NCBI GenBank assembly: GCA_012519745.1
Contig: JAAYPO010000082.1
Location: 1 to 64,000 of the forward strand
Reading direction: 5' to 3'
Length of the DNA: 64,000 bases
Source of the DNA: Clostridiaceae bacterium
Lineage (GTDB): Bacteria > Bacillota > Clostridia > Acetivibrionales > DTU013
Below are positions 49,331 through 60,125 of the stretch, one piece after another (within the stretch, counting starts at the first letter, position 1; each line of letters opens with the position of its first letter). The notes below the pieces were generated by a model that ran no database searches, had not been told where the DNA came from, and saw only the letters and a list, made by a program, of their open reading frames with translations. A program made the position numbers and the translations under genes.

Positions 49331-51271
49331 ATGCAGAAAATTGCATTGAAGACGTTTATGGAGGTTAATGTGCCGGTAATAATTAGGGACGATATACTGC
49401 AGAGTGTCGAAAAGCCAGCCAGATACACGGGCGGTGAGCTGAACAGTATAATCAAGGATCCGTCAAAGGTCAGTATCAGGTTTGCCTTCTGTTTCCCCGA
49501 TGTATATGAGGTGGGGATGTCCCATCTGGGGATGAGGATACTCTACAATCTGCTCAACGAGCGGGAGGATACATACTGTGAAAGGGTCTTTGCGCCATGG
49601 ACGGACATGGAGGCAAGGATGCGTGAAAACGGGATACCGCTTTTTTCGCTTGAAACACGCCAGGCTGTGGGCAGCTTTGACTTTGTCGGGTTTACTCTGC
49701 AGTACGAGATGAGCTATACCAACATACTGAATATGCTGGATCTGGCCGGGATACCGCTTGAGAGGGCAGACAGGGGAGAGGGACAGCCCTTTGTCTGTGC
49801 CGGAGGACCTTGTGCATACAACCCTGAACCTCTTGCTGATTTTATTGATTTTTTCATGCTTGGTGAGGGTGAGGAAATCATAAATGAAGTAATGGATGTT
49901 TATGGAGAGTGGAAAAAAGAAGGTGCATCAAGAGAAGAATTCCTGAACAGGATAGTAAAGATCGAAGGGATCTACGTACCGGGCTTTTATGAGCCGAAGT
50001 ACAAGGGCGATGGGACCCTGGAGGCCGTATCTCCGCTGAAGGCTTCTTATCCTGCGAAGATCAGAAAGAGGATCATCAAAGATCTGGACAACATATATTT
50101 CCCTGAAAAGGCCATCGTGCCGTATATCAATATCGTACATGACAGGATAATGCTCGAACTGTTCCGGGGCTGTACCAGAGGCTGCAGGTTCTGCCAGGCG
50201 GGGTATATTTACAGGCCGGTAAGAGAGCGGACTCCCGGCAAGCTTGCAGAGCTGGCCGGGAAGCTGCAGGAGAGCACCGGATATGGGGAGATATCGCTGA
50301 CATCACTAAGCACCAGCGATTACTCGGGACTTCCGGAGCTGACCGGGGAATTGATAAAGGAAATGGAGCCCAAAAAGGTCAACCTTGCGCTGCCGTCCCT
50401 TCGTATCGACTCATTCTCGCTGGATCTGATGGAGAAGGTCCAGAAGGTCAGAAAGAGCGGACTGACATTTGCGCCGGAGGCAGGGACCCAGAGGCTGAGA
50501 GATATAATCAACAAGGGAGTTACAGAGGAAGACCTGCTCAATTCCGTGGGCTTGGCCTTCGGAGGAGGATGGAGCGGAGTCAAGCTGTACTTTATGATAG
50601 GGCTGCCCTTTGAGACCATGGAGGATGTGGAGGGTATCGCAAAGCTCGGCAGATTGGTGGCGGATGAGTACTTCAAGGTCCCGAAGGAGAAAAGGGGCAA
50701 GGGACTCGAGGTTTCAATAAGCACATCGTCCTTCGTGCCAAAGCCCTTCACGCCGTTTCAGTGGGAAGCTCAGGACAGCATCGAGACATTGAGACAGAAG
50801 CAAAAATTCCTGAGAGATAAAATCAGCGGCAGACATTTGAAATATAGCTGGCACGACCCTGAGCTGAGCATGCTGGAAGCCGTTTTTGCAAGAGGCGACA
50901 GACGGGTCGGAAGGGTGCTGGCCAGAGCGTGGGAGCTGGGCTGCAGCTTCGACAGCTGGGGTGAGCATTTCAAGTTTGATGTATGGATGCAGGCATTCAA
51001 TGACTGCGGGATAGATCCGGCGTTTTATGCCAACAGAAAAAGAGATCCTGACGAAGTATTTCCGTGGGATCATATCGATATCGGAGTTACAAAGAAACAC
51101 CTGCTTCGGGAATATCAGAAGGCTGAAAAGGGAGAGGTCACGCCCAACTGCATGACTTCCTGTGTTGGCTGTGGAGCAACGGTATTCGGCCAGGGGATTT
51201 GTTCTGAGTATTCCGGCGGAGGCAGGAAGCAGCAGAACATCGCTTCTGATGGGAGGGAAGAGAGTGAGTAA
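49331..51271 (+). CDS. B12-binding domain radical SAM protein (partner of DUF2344 protein)
   Basis: FAFCFPDVYEVGMSHLGMRILYNLLNE, ELFRGCTRGCRFCQAGYIYRPVRERTP, TFAPEAGTQRLRDIINKGV. Start uncertain (GTG near 49370 possible). Confidence 0.93.
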   Translation: MQKIALKTFMEVNVPVIIRDDILQSVEKPARYTGGELNSIIKDPSKVSIRFAFCFPDVYEVGMSHLGMRILYNLLNEREDTYCERVFAPWTDMEARMRENGIPLFSLETRQAVGSFDFVGFTLQYEMSYTNILNMLDLAGIPLERADRGEGQPFVCAGGPCAYNPEPLADFIDFFMLGEGEEIINEVMDVYGEWKKEGASREEFLNRIVKIEGIYVPGFYEPKYKGDGTLEAVSPLKASYPAKIRKRIIKDLDNIYFPEKAIVPYINIVHDRIMLELFRGCTRGCRFCQAGYIYRPVRERTPGKLAELAGKLQESTGYGEISLTSLSTSDYSGLPELTGELIKEMEPKKVNLALPSLRIDSFSLDLMEKVQKVRKSGLTFAPEAGTQRLRDIINKGVTEEDLLNSVGLAFGGGWSGVKLYFMIGLPFETMEDVEGIAKLGRLVADEYFKVPKEKRGKGLEVSISTSSFVPKPFTPFQWEAQDSIETLRQKQKFLRDKISGRHLKYSWHDPELSMLEAVFARGDRRVGRVLARAWELGCSFDSWGEHFKFDVWMQAFNDCGIDPAFYANRKRDPDEVFPWDHIDIGVTKKHLLREYQKAEKGEVTPNCMTSCVGCGATVFGQGICSEYSGGGRKQQNIASDGREESE

Positions 51272-52007
51272 GATCCGTGTCAGGTTTTCAAGAGGCGAAG
51301 CGGTAAAATTCATATCCCATCTGGATCTGATGAAGGTGTTTGAACGCGCCATAAGGCGGTCGGGACTCCCGATAGACTACTCGAAGGGCTTCAATCCCCA
51401 TCCCCAAATGGTATTCGGACTTCCGCTGCCGGTGGGGATGACAAGTGACTGTGAGTATGCGGATTTTACGCTTGCAGAAGAGACGGGAACGGAGGAGTTC
51501 ATGCAAAGACTCAATGCCTCTCTGCCTGAGGGCATCAGGGTGACGGCAGCGGCTGTGAACAATTCAAAAAAGAACATAATGGCTTCGATAAGAGGTGCCG
51601 AATACTTGCTGCAGATATTCACCAATGAGGTCCTATCCTTAGAAAATGTATCAGCCGGCCTTGAAAATATGTTAAAATGTGAGAGTATCAAGGTCGGGAA
51701 GGAATCTAAGGGCAAGGACGGAAGAAGGGTCCTGAGGGAGACGGAAATCAGACCGATGATCCTGAAGGCGGCAATTGAACCTGTGAGGGTGCTTCCTGAG
51801 GGTTATGAAGGCTTCGGATCCGCATATTTGATAAAGGCGGAGCTGAAGGCCGGAAGTGAGGCCAATCTCAGGCCGGACCTGTTCCTGAAGGCGTTTGCAC
51901 AGCAGCTTGGGACGACGGCTGATGCCGTGAGGATGCACCGCAGCGCCCTATATTCGGAGGTCGGCGGAGCAAAGGCGGATCCGTTGGACAAGGCCTGTCT
52001 TTCATGA
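51264..52007 (+). CDS. DUF2344 / radical SAM-linked protein
   Basis: KIRVRFSRGEAVKFISHLDLMKVFERAIRRSGLPIDYSKGFNPHPQMVFGLPLPVGMTSDCEYADF. Confidence 0.93.
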   Translation: MSKIRVRFSRGEAVKFISHLDLMKVFERAIRRSGLPIDYSKGFNPHPQMVFGLPLPVGMTSDCEYADFTLAEETGTEEFMQRLNASLPEGIRVTAAAVNNSKKNIMASIRGAEYLLQIFTNEVLSLENVSAGLENMLKCESIKVGKESKGKDGRRVLRETEIRPMILKAAIEPVRVLPEGYEGFGSAYLIKAELKAGSEANLRPDLFLKAFAQQLGTTADAVRMHRSALYSEVGGAKADPLDKACLS

Positions 52008-52023
52008 ATATATGATTTGAGGT

Positions 52024-53337
52024 GTGGATTTGAGTAAACAATTGATCGTAGAGATCGGAACCGGCGGAAACAGGGTTGCGTTGCTTGAGGACGATGATCT
52101 GGCTGAAATTTATATCGAGAAGCCGGGTACTGAAAGAATGGTGGGCAATATTTACAGGGGGAAGGTCAGCAGTGTCCTGCCGGGAATGCAGGCAGCTTTT
52201 ATAGATATTGGATATGAGAAGAATGCCTTTCTTTATGCCGGAGATATCGTTGCAAAAAAGGAATACAGCGAGGATGACGATGATGCGGAACCAAAGGATT
52301 ATTACATAAATGAATTGATCAGCGCCGGACAGGAGCTGACAGTTCAGGTCATCAAGGAGCCCATCGGCTCAAAGGGACCCAGGGTCACCACCAACATCAC
52401 CCTTCCCGGAAGACATCTGGTATTGCTGCCGGGTGCTGATTATACCGGTGTGTCCAGAAGGATAGAAAATGAGGCTGAACGCGCAAAGCTGAAGAGGATC
52501 GCCGAAAGCTTAAAACCGGATGGGATGGGACTCATTGTAAGGACAGCTTCGGAGGGTATGGATGAGGAGAATTTCAAGGATGACCTGAGTTTTTTGTTGA
52601 GGCTTTGGGACAGCATAAATGAAAAAGAAAAGAGCGGGCCGGTACCACGCTGCCTCCATAAGGATCTGTGCCTTGTGTACAAGATGGTACGCGACCTCTT
52701 TACACGGGATGTAGACAAATTTGTGATCAATGACCGGGACCAGTATGAAAAGGTACTGGAGCTGGTGGATATGATATCTCCTGAGCTTAGGATGAGAGTC
52801 GAGTATTATTCAAGGGACTACGATATGTTTGAGTACTATCAGCTTGAATCGAAGCTGGCCCGGGCATTGTCGAGGAAGGTTTGGCTGAAGTGCGGCGGCT
52901 ATCTGGTCATAGACAGGACAGAGGCCCTTACGGTCATAGATGTAAATACGGGGAAGTATGTGGGAGGCAGCAATCTCGAAGATACAGTCCTCAAGACCAA
53001 TATCGATGCTGCGTCTGAGATAGCAAAGCAGCTGAGATTAAGGGATATCGGGGGCATAATAATAATCGATTTCATCGACATGCATGAGCATGAGCATCAG
53101 CAGATGGTGATGGATGCGCTGAAGCAGGCACTGAAAAGGGACAGGACCAAGACGACTGTGGTCGGGATGACTGGTCTTGGGCTCATCGAGATGACCAGGA
53201 AAAAGGTGAGGCAGGATCTGTCGACGGTCCTGCATGTGGACTGTCCCTGCTGTGACGGAACAGGCAAGATACCTGCGGATGACGAGAAGGGGAAGAAAGC
53301 GGAGGCATGGAGACATGGCGCAGGAATGTCACAATAA
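52024..53337 (+). CDS. rng: Ribonuclease G/E family
   Basis: VGNIYRGKVSSVLPGMQAAFIDIGYEKNAFLYAGD, IDVNTGKYVGGSNLEDTVLKTNIDAASEIAKQLRLRDIGGIIIIDFIDM, TRKKVRQDLSTVL, CPCCDGTG. Confidence 0.97.
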   Translation: MDLSKQLIVEIGTGGNRVALLEDDDLAEIYIEKPGTERMVGNIYRGKVSSVLPGMQAAFIDIGYEKNAFLYAGDIVAKKEYSEDDDDAEPKDYYINELISAGQELTVQVIKEPIGSKGPRVTTNITLPGRHLVLLPGADYTGVSRRIENEAERAKLKRIAESLKPDGMGLIVRTASEGMDEENFKDDLSFLLRLWDSINEKEKSGPVPRCLHKDLCLVYKMVRDLFTRDVDKFVINDRDQYEKVLELVDMISPELRMRVEYYSRDYDMFEYYQLESKLARALSRKVWLKCGGYLVIDRTEALTVIDVNTGKYVGGSNLEDTVLKTNIDAASEIAKQLRLRDIGGIIIIDFIDMHEHEHQQMVMDALKQALKRDRTKTTVVGMTGLGLIEMTRKKVRQDLSTVLHVDCPCCDGTGKIPADDEKGKKAEAWRHGAGMSQ

Positions 53338-53384
53338 TAAAATTGGCGTTGACATCCGCTTGCGCCATGTGTTAGAATATTGCG

Positions 53385-53474
53385 GTAACCGCTCGGCCAG
53401 GGCTTTAAAATGCTGGAGCATTTGAAACAGCTGCCTTTACGGTCCGGCGAGTCTGATAGCAGGAGGTATATACC
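53385..53474 (+). promoter_or_regulatory. Candidate L21 ribosomal-protein leader upstream of rplU
   Basis: Position directly upstream of rplU; promoter-like TTGACA...TAGAAT near 53344-53374 followed by ~90 nt GC-containing leader ending in AGGAGG. Confidence 0.4.
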
Positions 53475-53786
53475 ATGTACGCAGTAATTGAGACAGGCGG
53501 CAAGCAGTACAAGGTACAGGAAGGCGATGTAGTATTCGTAGAGAAGCTCGAAGCTGAAGACGGCGCTACAGTCACATTTGACAAGGTCCTGGCTGTATCG
53601 AGTGAAGGCAATGTTACCTTTGGTAAGCCGTTGGTAGCAAATGCAACGGTATCCGCAAAGGTACTCGGTCAGGGCAAGGACAAGAAGATCATAGTTTTCA
53701 AGTTCAAGCCTAAAAAAGGCTACAGGAGAAAAGCGGGACACAGGCAGCCTTACACTAAAGTACAGATCGAAAAGATCAGTGTTTGA
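53475..53786 (+). CDS. rplU: 50S ribosomal protein L21
   Basis: [25 protein letters not shown]...[21 protein letters not shown]. Confidence 0.99.
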   Translation: MYAVIETGGKQYKVQEGDVVFVEKLEAEDGATVTFDKVLAVSSEGNVTFGKPLVANATVSAKVLGQGKDKKIIVFKFKPKKGYRRKAGHRQPYTKVQIEKISV

Positions 53787-54133
53787 TAATGATAAGGATC
53801 GTTATTTCAAGGAATTCGGCAGGTTCTATCAACAGTATGAAGATCGACGGACATTCAGGCTATGCGGAGGAAGGATCGGACATCATCTGCTCAGCGGTAT
53901 CGGTAACAGCATATACAGCAGCCGGCGCGCTGGATGAACTCGCAGGACTGAAGGGTTGTTATTCTGAAGGCAGCGGTCATATGACGATACGTCTGCCGGA
54001 CGGTTTGAACGCAAAGCAGGCAGAAACTGCGGCGGTCATAATGGAAACAACGGCGATAGGCTTCAAACAGATAGAACATTCATATGGCAGGTATGTTTCG
54101 GTAATGGATGAGGAGGTGCAATCCGATGATTAG
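53783..54133 (+). CDS. prp: Ribosomal-processing cysteine protease Prp
   Basis: [33 protein letters not shown] (His/Cys motif) between L21 and L27. Confidence 0.96.
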   Translation: MIMIRIVISRNSAGSINSMKIDGHSGYAEEGSDIICSAVSVTAYTAAGALDELAGLKGCYSEGSGHMTIRLPDGLNAKQAETAAVIMETTAIGFKQIEHSYGRYVSVMDEEVQSDD

Positions 54134-54404
54134 AATCAATCTTCAGTTGTTTGCTCATAAGAAGGGAGTCGGCAGTTCAAGGAACGGTCGTGACAGTGCG
54201 GCTCAGAGACTTGGTGTCAAAAGAGCTGACGGACAGTTTGTGCTGGCCGGCAATATCCTGGTCAGGCAGAGGGGAACAAAGATCCACCCCGGTGACAATG
54301 TGGGAAAAGGCAAGGATGATACCCTTTTTGCTCTGGCAGACGGCAAGGTAAGGTTCGAAAGAGTGGGCAAGGACAGAAAGCAGGTAAGTATAGTAACGAT
54401 GTAA
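54126..54404 (+). CDS. rpmA: 50S ribosomal protein L27 with N-terminal Prp-cleavable extension
   Basis: [56 protein letters not shown]. Confidence 0.99.
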   Translation: MIRINLQLFAHKKGVGSSRNGRDSAAQRLGVKRADGQFVLAGNILVRQRGTKIHPGDNVGKGKDDTLFALADGKVRFERVGKDRKQVSIVTM

Positions 54405-54417
54405 CAGGCAAAAAATA

Positions 54418-54447
54418 AGTCCCGGCACATAAAAGCCGGGACTTTTT
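54418..54447 (+). terminator. Rho-independent terminator
   Basis: AGTCCCGGCacataaaaGCCGGGACTTTTT. Confidence 0.88.
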
Positions 54448-54468
54448 GCATATGGAGGGAATTAGGAC

Positions 54469-55743
54469 ATGTTCATTGATCGTGCCAGTATACATATAAA
54501 AGCAGGTGACGGCGGCAACGGCATCGTTTCATTCCACAGGGAGAAATATGTGGCAGCCGGCGGACCCGACGGAGGTGACGGAGGGAAGGGCGGCGACATC
54601 ATCTTTGTGGTTGATGAAGGGCTAAGGACTCTTATCGATTTCAGATATAAAAGAAAATATGCTGCACAAAACGGTGAAAATGGCGGTGCATCCAGACGCA
54701 CCGGAAAAAGCGGCAAAGATACTGTCATCAGAGTACCCCCCGGGACCATCGTCAGAGAGGTAGGGACAGGACGTATCCTGGCCGATATGGTCGAGCATGG
54801 ACAGCAGACTGTTGTGGCAAAGGGGGGAAGGGGAGGCGCCGGCAACCAGCATTTTGCGACCTCCACAAGACAGGTCCCCAGCTTTGCAAAGCCTGGAGAT
54901 CCGGGAGAAGAATTCGATGTGGAGCTTGAGCTGAAGCTCATTGCAGACGTAGGTCTTGTGGGATTTCCCAATGCAGGAAAATCCACTATCCTTTCTGTTG
55001 TTTCGGCAGCAAGGCCTAAAATAGCCGATTACCCGTTTACAACACTGGAGCCGAATCTTGGAGTAGTCAGTATCGGTGAGGGTACCAGCTTTCTGATGGC
55101 GGATATCCCCGGATTGATTGAGGGGGCTCATGAGGGCGTCGGCCTGGGCTTTGACTTTCTCAGACATGTGGAGAGGAACAGGCTGCTGCTGCATGTGGTG
55201 GATGTGGCAGGAGTTGACGGACGCGATCCTTTGAGCGATTTTGAGCAGATAAATGAGGAGCTGAGGAAGTACAACCCAAAGCTCGCAGCCAGACCTCAGG
55301 TGGTTGCCGCCAACAAGACGGATCTGCCTCAGGGAAGGGAGAACCTTCAAGGGTTCGTAAAGGCAATCGAGGAAAAGGGCTATAAGGTATTCCCCATATC
55401 AGCGGCATCCAACAGCGGGGTCAAGGAGCTGATGCAGTATATAGCGGCCCGGTTGAAGGAGCTGCCCGAGACAATGCCTGTGTTCGACCAGGTGAAAGAG
55501 GTGGTTTACAAGGCTGAGGAAGAGGAGCCTTTCACTGTCCGCAGGGAGGGCAATGTATTCATCGTTGAGGGCAACTGGATAAAAAAGGTGGTAGGCTCCA
55601 CCAACTTCAATATTTTTGAGTCGCTCCAGTATTTCCAGCGCTCACTGAAGAACAAGGGAGTGATCGAGGCTCTCGAGAAGCTGGGGATCAATGAAGGGGA
55701 TACGGTAAAAATCTATGACATAGAGTTTGAGTATATGAGGTAA
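54469..55743 (+). CDS. obgE: GTPase Obg
   Basis: MFIDRASIHIKAGDGGNGIVSFHREKYVAAGGPDGGDGGKGG, GFPNAGKSTILSVVSAARPKIADYPFTTLEPNLG, C-terminal OCT domain. Confidence 0.99.
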   Translation: MFIDRASIHIKAGDGGNGIVSFHREKYVAAGGPDGGDGGKGGDIIFVVDEGLRTLIDFRYKRKYAAQNGENGGASRRTGKSGKDTVIRVPPGTIVREVGTGRILADMVEHGQQTVVAKGGRGGAGNQHFATSTRQVPSFAKPGDPGEEFDVELELKLIADVGLVGFPNAGKSTILSVVSAARPKIADYPFTTLEPNLGVVSIGEGTSFLMADIPGLIEGAHEGVGLGFDFLRHVERNRLLLHVVDVAGVDGRDPLSDFEQINEELRKYNPKLAARPQVVAANKTDLPQGRENLQGFVKAIEEKGYKVFPISAASNSGVKELMQYIAARLKELPETMPVFDQVKEVVYKAEEEEPFTVRREGNVFIVEGNWIKKVVGSTNFNIFESLQYFQRSLKNKGVIEALEKLGINEGDTVKIYDIEFEYMR

Positions 55744-55755
55744 AGGGAGATAAGT

Positions 55756-56061
55756 ATGCTGACAAGTAAGCAAAGAAGCTATTTGAGAGGCCTGGCCAAC
55801 ACGATAGAGCCAATATTCCAGATCGGGAAGGGCGGAGTAAGTGATAACCTTATAAAGCAGTTCAATGATGCACTTGAGTCACGGGAGCTGATCAAGGCTA
55901 CCGTTCTAAAAAATTCGGAAGCGGGAGCTCGTGAAATAGGCGATGAGATCGCCCAAATCGTTGGTGCAGATGTTGTACAGGTGATAGGAAACAAGTTCGT
56001 GCTCTACAGGGAGTCTGAAAAGCACAAGGAGATCACCTCTGCTTTGTCAGTGATCCGATGA
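55756..56061 (+). CDS. yhbY: YhbY-type CRM domain RNA-binding protein
   Basis: MLTSKQRSYLRGLANTIEPIFQIGKGGVSDNLIKQFNDALESRELIKATVL...VQVIGNKFVLYR. Confidence 0.96.
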   Translation: MLTSKQRSYLRGLANTIEPIFQIGKGGVSDNLIKQFNDALESRELIKATVLKNSEAGAREIGDEIAQIVGADVVQVIGNKFVLYRESEKHKEITSALSVIR

Positions 56062-56611
56062 TTTCTGCATAGATCTGGGAAGAGTGTTTTTTCCAGCTTT
56101 CACATACCGACAGCGCATCTTTTTTTGTGCCTACGGCTGCCTTCAGTTCGATCAGGGTGAAGCCCCTTTCCCTCATGCTGCAGACAACCGTGTATTTATC
56201 CTCGCTCTCAGGTATATAATCGGCTGTGATAAGGGAGTCCTCCTCTATTTCCCTGCGCACTGCAGGTGTTATCTTATCCAGCCTTTTTTTTATGCCTGGT
56301 GCGATCAGGTCGATGAAATATTGCAATGTATTGCGGCCTGCTTTTGTAAGAATATAGCTTGCGGGCATCTCTCTTTTCTGATCCTCCCCAGCTGCCTTTG
56401 ATGAACCTGAAGCGGTTTTTTCCAGCTCTACCAGTCCGCCTTCGCAAAGCTCGTTAAAGCATTGCTGAAACATGAAATAGTTCATCAGGCGGGTTTCAAG
56501 AACCAGCTTTGTGATGGTGCTGTTGCTTGCGGAAATATTCAGTCTGTGCAGTATATACATGATTATCAGCTTGTTCTGGACTATTTCCTTGTTGCTTCCG
56601 AGTGGATTCAT
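56033..56611 (-). CDS. DUF4364 family protein
   Basis: KLIIMYILHRLNISASNSTITKLVLETRLMNYFMFQQCFNEL...YILTKAGRNTLQYFIDLI; overlaps the yhbY 3' end convergently. Confidence 0.85.
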   Translation of the reverse strand: MNPLGSNKEIVQNKLIIMYILHRLNISASNSTITKLVLETRLMNYFMFQQCFNELCEGGLVELEKTASGSSKAAGEDQKREMPASYILTKAGRNTLQYFIDLIAPGIKKRLDKITPAVRREIEEDSLITADYIPESEDKYTVVCSMRERGFTLIELKAAVGTKKDALSVCESWKKHSSQIYAEIIGSLTKQR

Positions 56612-56838
56612 CTGTACCTCCTTGACCCATTGCACATGATATCCTGATACAGGGACATACGCATTGATTATAGCATATTAAGCCCATATGTACTATTCAT
56701 TATTTCCGACATGCACACCCGGACCTCATAGCAGACAATATATTTTTGATACAATAAATGGTATTTAAACCTATGGTTAAATCAATCCGGCTGTGGTATT
56801 ATTATTTTAAGGACAATTTTCACAAAGGAGAAGACAGG

Positions 56839-57558
56839 ATGCAGAAGTACCATGAGCTTATGCATTTGCTTACAGAACTCGGCGCGTCATTTACGGGATA
56901 TTCAGATGTGAGCGGAAAAACAGCTGATGGCTTCATGAATCTGCATTATGCAGTGACTATCGGTATGCGTTTGTCTGACGCAACAATAGATGAAATAACA
57001 GACAAGCCCACCTTCACATATTTTCATCACTATAGGACAGTGAATGCAGCCCTTGACCAGATAGCGCTAAGAGGTGCAATGTTCATCCAGCAGTGTGGAT
57101 ACGACGCAGTTGCTGTACCGGCGTCTCAGACAGTCAATGATGCAAGTGGTCCGTATATGGGTATATTTCCACACAAAACGGCAGCTGTCATGGCCGGATT
57201 GGGCAGTATAGGAAGAAACGGTCTTTTTCTTCACAAGGAGTTCGGTCCCAGGGTAAGGCTGGCAACTATTTTGACAAATATGGAAGCAGGAGAACAGTAT
57301 ATTTGCTTCCCGGACAGAGAGGAAGCTGATGGACAGTCCCCATGCGTTGGATGTGATCTATGTGTCAAGGCATGTCCGGCCATGGCTCTGACGGGCAGGG
57401 ACTGGCATTATGGAATGGCCAGGGAGGAGATCGTTGATGCTAAAGCATGCAGTGACTATATGAACAGTAAATTCAAGCATATCGGACGGGGTTCTGTCTG
57501 CGGCATTTGCATCAAGGTATGCCCGGCGAGGATAAGGCATAATATATTGAACAGATAA
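56839..57558 (+). CDS. Epoxyqueuosine reductase-like (QueG-like) 4Fe-4S protein
   Basis: HKTAAVMAGLGSIGRNGLFLHKEFGPRVRLATILTN; CVGCDLCVKACPAMAL...CGICIKVCPARI. Confidence 0.88.
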   Translation: MQKYHELMHLLTELGASFTGYSDVSGKTADGFMNLHYAVTIGMRLSDATIDEITDKPTFTYFHHYRTVNAALDQIALRGAMFIQQCGYDAVAVPASQTVNDASGPYMGIFPHKTAAVMAGLGSIGRNGLFLHKEFGPRVRLATILTNMEAGEQYICFPDREEADGQSPCVGCDLCVKACPAMALTGRDWHYGMAREEIVDAKACSDYMNSKFKHIGRGSVCGICIKVCPARIRHNILNR

Positions 57559-57596
57559 ATCATACGATTTGCAGACAAGCATAGGGGGGATGTACG

Positions 57597-58877
57597 ATGG
57601 TTAAAAAAGAAATTATTGCTCTGTTGCTGGCCGGAGGGCAGGGAAGCAGACTTGGGATCCTGACCAAAAAGGCAGCAAAACCGGCGGTGTTGTTCGGCGG
57701 CAAATACAGGATCATCGATTTCTCACTGAGTAATTGTATCAATTCGGGAATAGACACAGTAGGTGTCCTGACTCAGTATCAGCCGCTCAAACTGAACAAT
57801 CATATCGGCATAGGAAAGCCTTGGGACATGGACAGGATGAACGGGGGTGTCACGATACTATCGCCCTATATGAAGGAGAGCAGCGGAGAATGGTACAAAG
57901 GAACTGCCAATGCCATCAGCCAGAACATTGATTTTGTGGATAAAACAGCGCCAAAATACGTCATTATACTGTCCGGTGACCACATATACAAAATGGACTA
58001 TTCGGAGATGCTCAAATTTCATATCAAGAATAATGCAGAGGCTACGATATCAGTAATAGATGTACCCTATGAGGAGGCGTCCAGGTACGGCATAATGAGC
58101 TGTGATGAGAAAGGCCGCATATATCAATTTGAAGAAAAGCCCCAACATCCTAAGAGTACGCTGGCATCTATGGGAGTCTACATATTTACCTGGGAAGTGC
58201 TCAGAGAATATCTGGTGCGTGATGAGCAGAGGGAGGATTCAGACCATGATTTCGGCAAGGATATCATACCTGCCATGCTTTCTGAGGAGAGAAGACTCTA
58301 CGCGTACAAGTTTTCAGGCTATTGGAAGGACGTGGGTACGATACAGGCCTTCTGGGAGTCGAATATGGATTTGGTAAAAAGGGTACCTGAATTCAATCTG
58401 TATGATCCCGAATGGAAGATATATACCCTCAACCCTGTCAAGCCGCCCCATTATGTTGCCCCATCCGGCAGCATAAAAACTTCGGTGATAGCAGAAGGCT
58501 GTATGGTCTATGGTACTGTGAGGAACTCTGTGCTTTTCCCCGGTGTCATAGTGGAGAGGGACACTTTGATAGAGAACTCCATCGTTATGTCCAACACACA
58601 TATCGGAGAGGGATGTGTGCTTGATCATTGCATAATTGGAGAGAGTGCGACTGTCGGAGCCAGAGCCTCGATAGGAAAGGGTGAAGAGGTACCCAATGCG
58701 GATAGACCCAGTATCTACAACTCAGGTATCACTGTCGTGGGAGAACGTGCCGAAATACCCGAGGGCACTGTGATAGGGAAAAACGTGATGATCGATATGT
58801 ATGCCCAGCAGGAGGATTTCTGCTGCAGCACAGTGGCTTCAGGTTCCAGTATATATAAGGGTGGTGTGTGTGAATGA
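57597..58877 (+). CDS. glgC: Glucose-1-phosphate adenylyltransferase, catalytic subunit
   Basis: [62 protein letters not shown]. Confidence 0.98.
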   Translation: MVKKEIIALLLAGGQGSRLGILTKKAAKPAVLFGGKYRIIDFSLSNCINSGIDTVGVLTQYQPLKLNNHIGIGKPWDMDRMNGGVTILSPYMKESSGEWYKGTANAISQNIDFVDKTAPKYVIILSGDHIYKMDYSEMLKFHIKNNAEATISVIDVPYEEASRYGIMSCDEKGRIYQFEEKPQHPKSTLASMGVYIFTWEVLREYLVRDEQREDSDHDFGKDIIPAMLSEERRLYAYKFSGYWKDVGTIQAFWESNMDLVKRVPEFNLYDPEWKIYTLNPVKPPHYVAPSGSIKTSVIAEGCMVYGTVRNSVLFPGVIVERDTLIENSIVMSNTHIGEGCVLDHCIIGESATVGARASIGKGEEVPNADRPSIYNSGITVVGERAEIPEGTVIGKNVMIDMYAQQEDFCCSTVASGSSIYKGGVCE

Positions 58878-59995
58878 CAAATACAATGGGATTGATACTT
58901 TCTGGCTGGAGAAAGCCTGAGCTTAAGGATCTTTCATACATCAGGTCCGTATCTGCCATTCCTTTCGGAGGAAAATACAGAGCCATCGATTTTATATTGT
59001 CAAATATGGTCAATTCCGGCATCAAGAATGTTGGTGTACTGACTCAGTACAGCTTCAGATCGCTGATGGACCATCTTGGAGCCGGGAAGGAATGGGACCT
59101 TGACAGAAGATACGACGGCCTGTTCATATTCCCCCCTTCGCTTTCCGACGATGAGAGCGGCTGGTACAAAGGAAGCGCCGATGCAATGTATCACAACCTT
59201 TCCTTCCTGAAGCGAAGCAATGAGGACTATGTGGTTATTTCCCAGGGAAACAGCATTTTCAAGATGCAGCTGGATGAGATGCTTGAGTACCATTTGGAAT
59301 CCAATGCCGATATAACCCTTGCATACAGAAAAATGTACGACTACAGCCGTGAAGACCTTTCCAGGCTCGGGATAATAAAGCTCAATGAGAACAACAGGGT
59401 GACGGATCTTCAGGAAAAACCGCTCAATCCCCAGTCTGATCTGGCATCTATAGGTCTCTATATGATCAGGAGGACATTGCTCATCTCTCTGCTGGAGGAA
59501 TGTATTGCACATGGAGATTATGACTTCGTAAAGGATATAATGATAAAGAAGCTCGACAAGCTGGTCATCAATGGCTATGAGTTCAAGGGCTACTGGCGCA
59601 ACATCAGCTCTGTCCGCAACTATTACAGATGCTCCATGGATATGCTCAATCCCGCTGTGCGGGAAGAGCTCTTTATTTCAAACGGAAAGGTGTACACCAA
59701 GGTAAAGGATGAAGCTCCGGCCAAGTACAATGAGGAGGCGGAGGTCAGAAATTCCATCGTAGCCGACGGATGTTTTATCGAAGGTGTCGTGGAGGACAGC
59801 GTGCTGTTCAGGGGCGTTACTGTCGCAAAAGGTGCGGTAGTGAGAAACAGTATTGTTATGCAGGCTGCGGTGATCGAGGAGAATGCATCGATAAATTACG
59901 CGATACTGGACAAGAACGTTGTGCTTACAAAAGGAAAGTACCTGAAGGGAGAATATGATTACCCCGTAGTAGTCAGCAAAAACTCGGTGGTCTGA
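58874..59995 (+). CDS. glgD: Glucose-1-phosphate adenylyltransferase subunit GlgD
   Basis: [59 protein letters not shown]; start overlaps the glgC stop. Confidence 0.97.
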   Translation: MTNTMGLILSGWRKPELKDLSYIRSVSAIPFGGKYRAIDFILSNMVNSGIKNVGVLTQYSFRSLMDHLGAGKEWDLDRRYDGLFIFPPSLSDDESGWYKGSADAMYHNLSFLKRSNEDYVVISQGNSIFKMQLDEMLEYHLESNADITLAYRKMYDYSREDLSRLGIIKLNENNRVTDLQEKPLNPQSDLASIGLYMIRRTLLISLLEECIAHGDYDFVKDIMIKKLDKLVINGYEFKGYWRNISSVRNYYRCSMDMLNPAVREELFISNGKVYTKVKDEAPAKYNEEAEVRNSIVADGCFIEGVVEDSVLFRGVTVAKGAVVRNSIVMQAAVIEENASINYAILDKNVVLTKGKYLKGEYDYPVVVSKNSVV

Positions 59996-60125
59996 GAGGT
60001 GCTGAATACTGCGGCAGAGCAGTGACAATGATATGAACGCAATAAGGTGCCGAATATAGCAAAGCGACAAATGGGCCCTCAAAATCGAAAGGACAAGATC
60101 ATTCTTGCATAAGGTTAATTGATAG

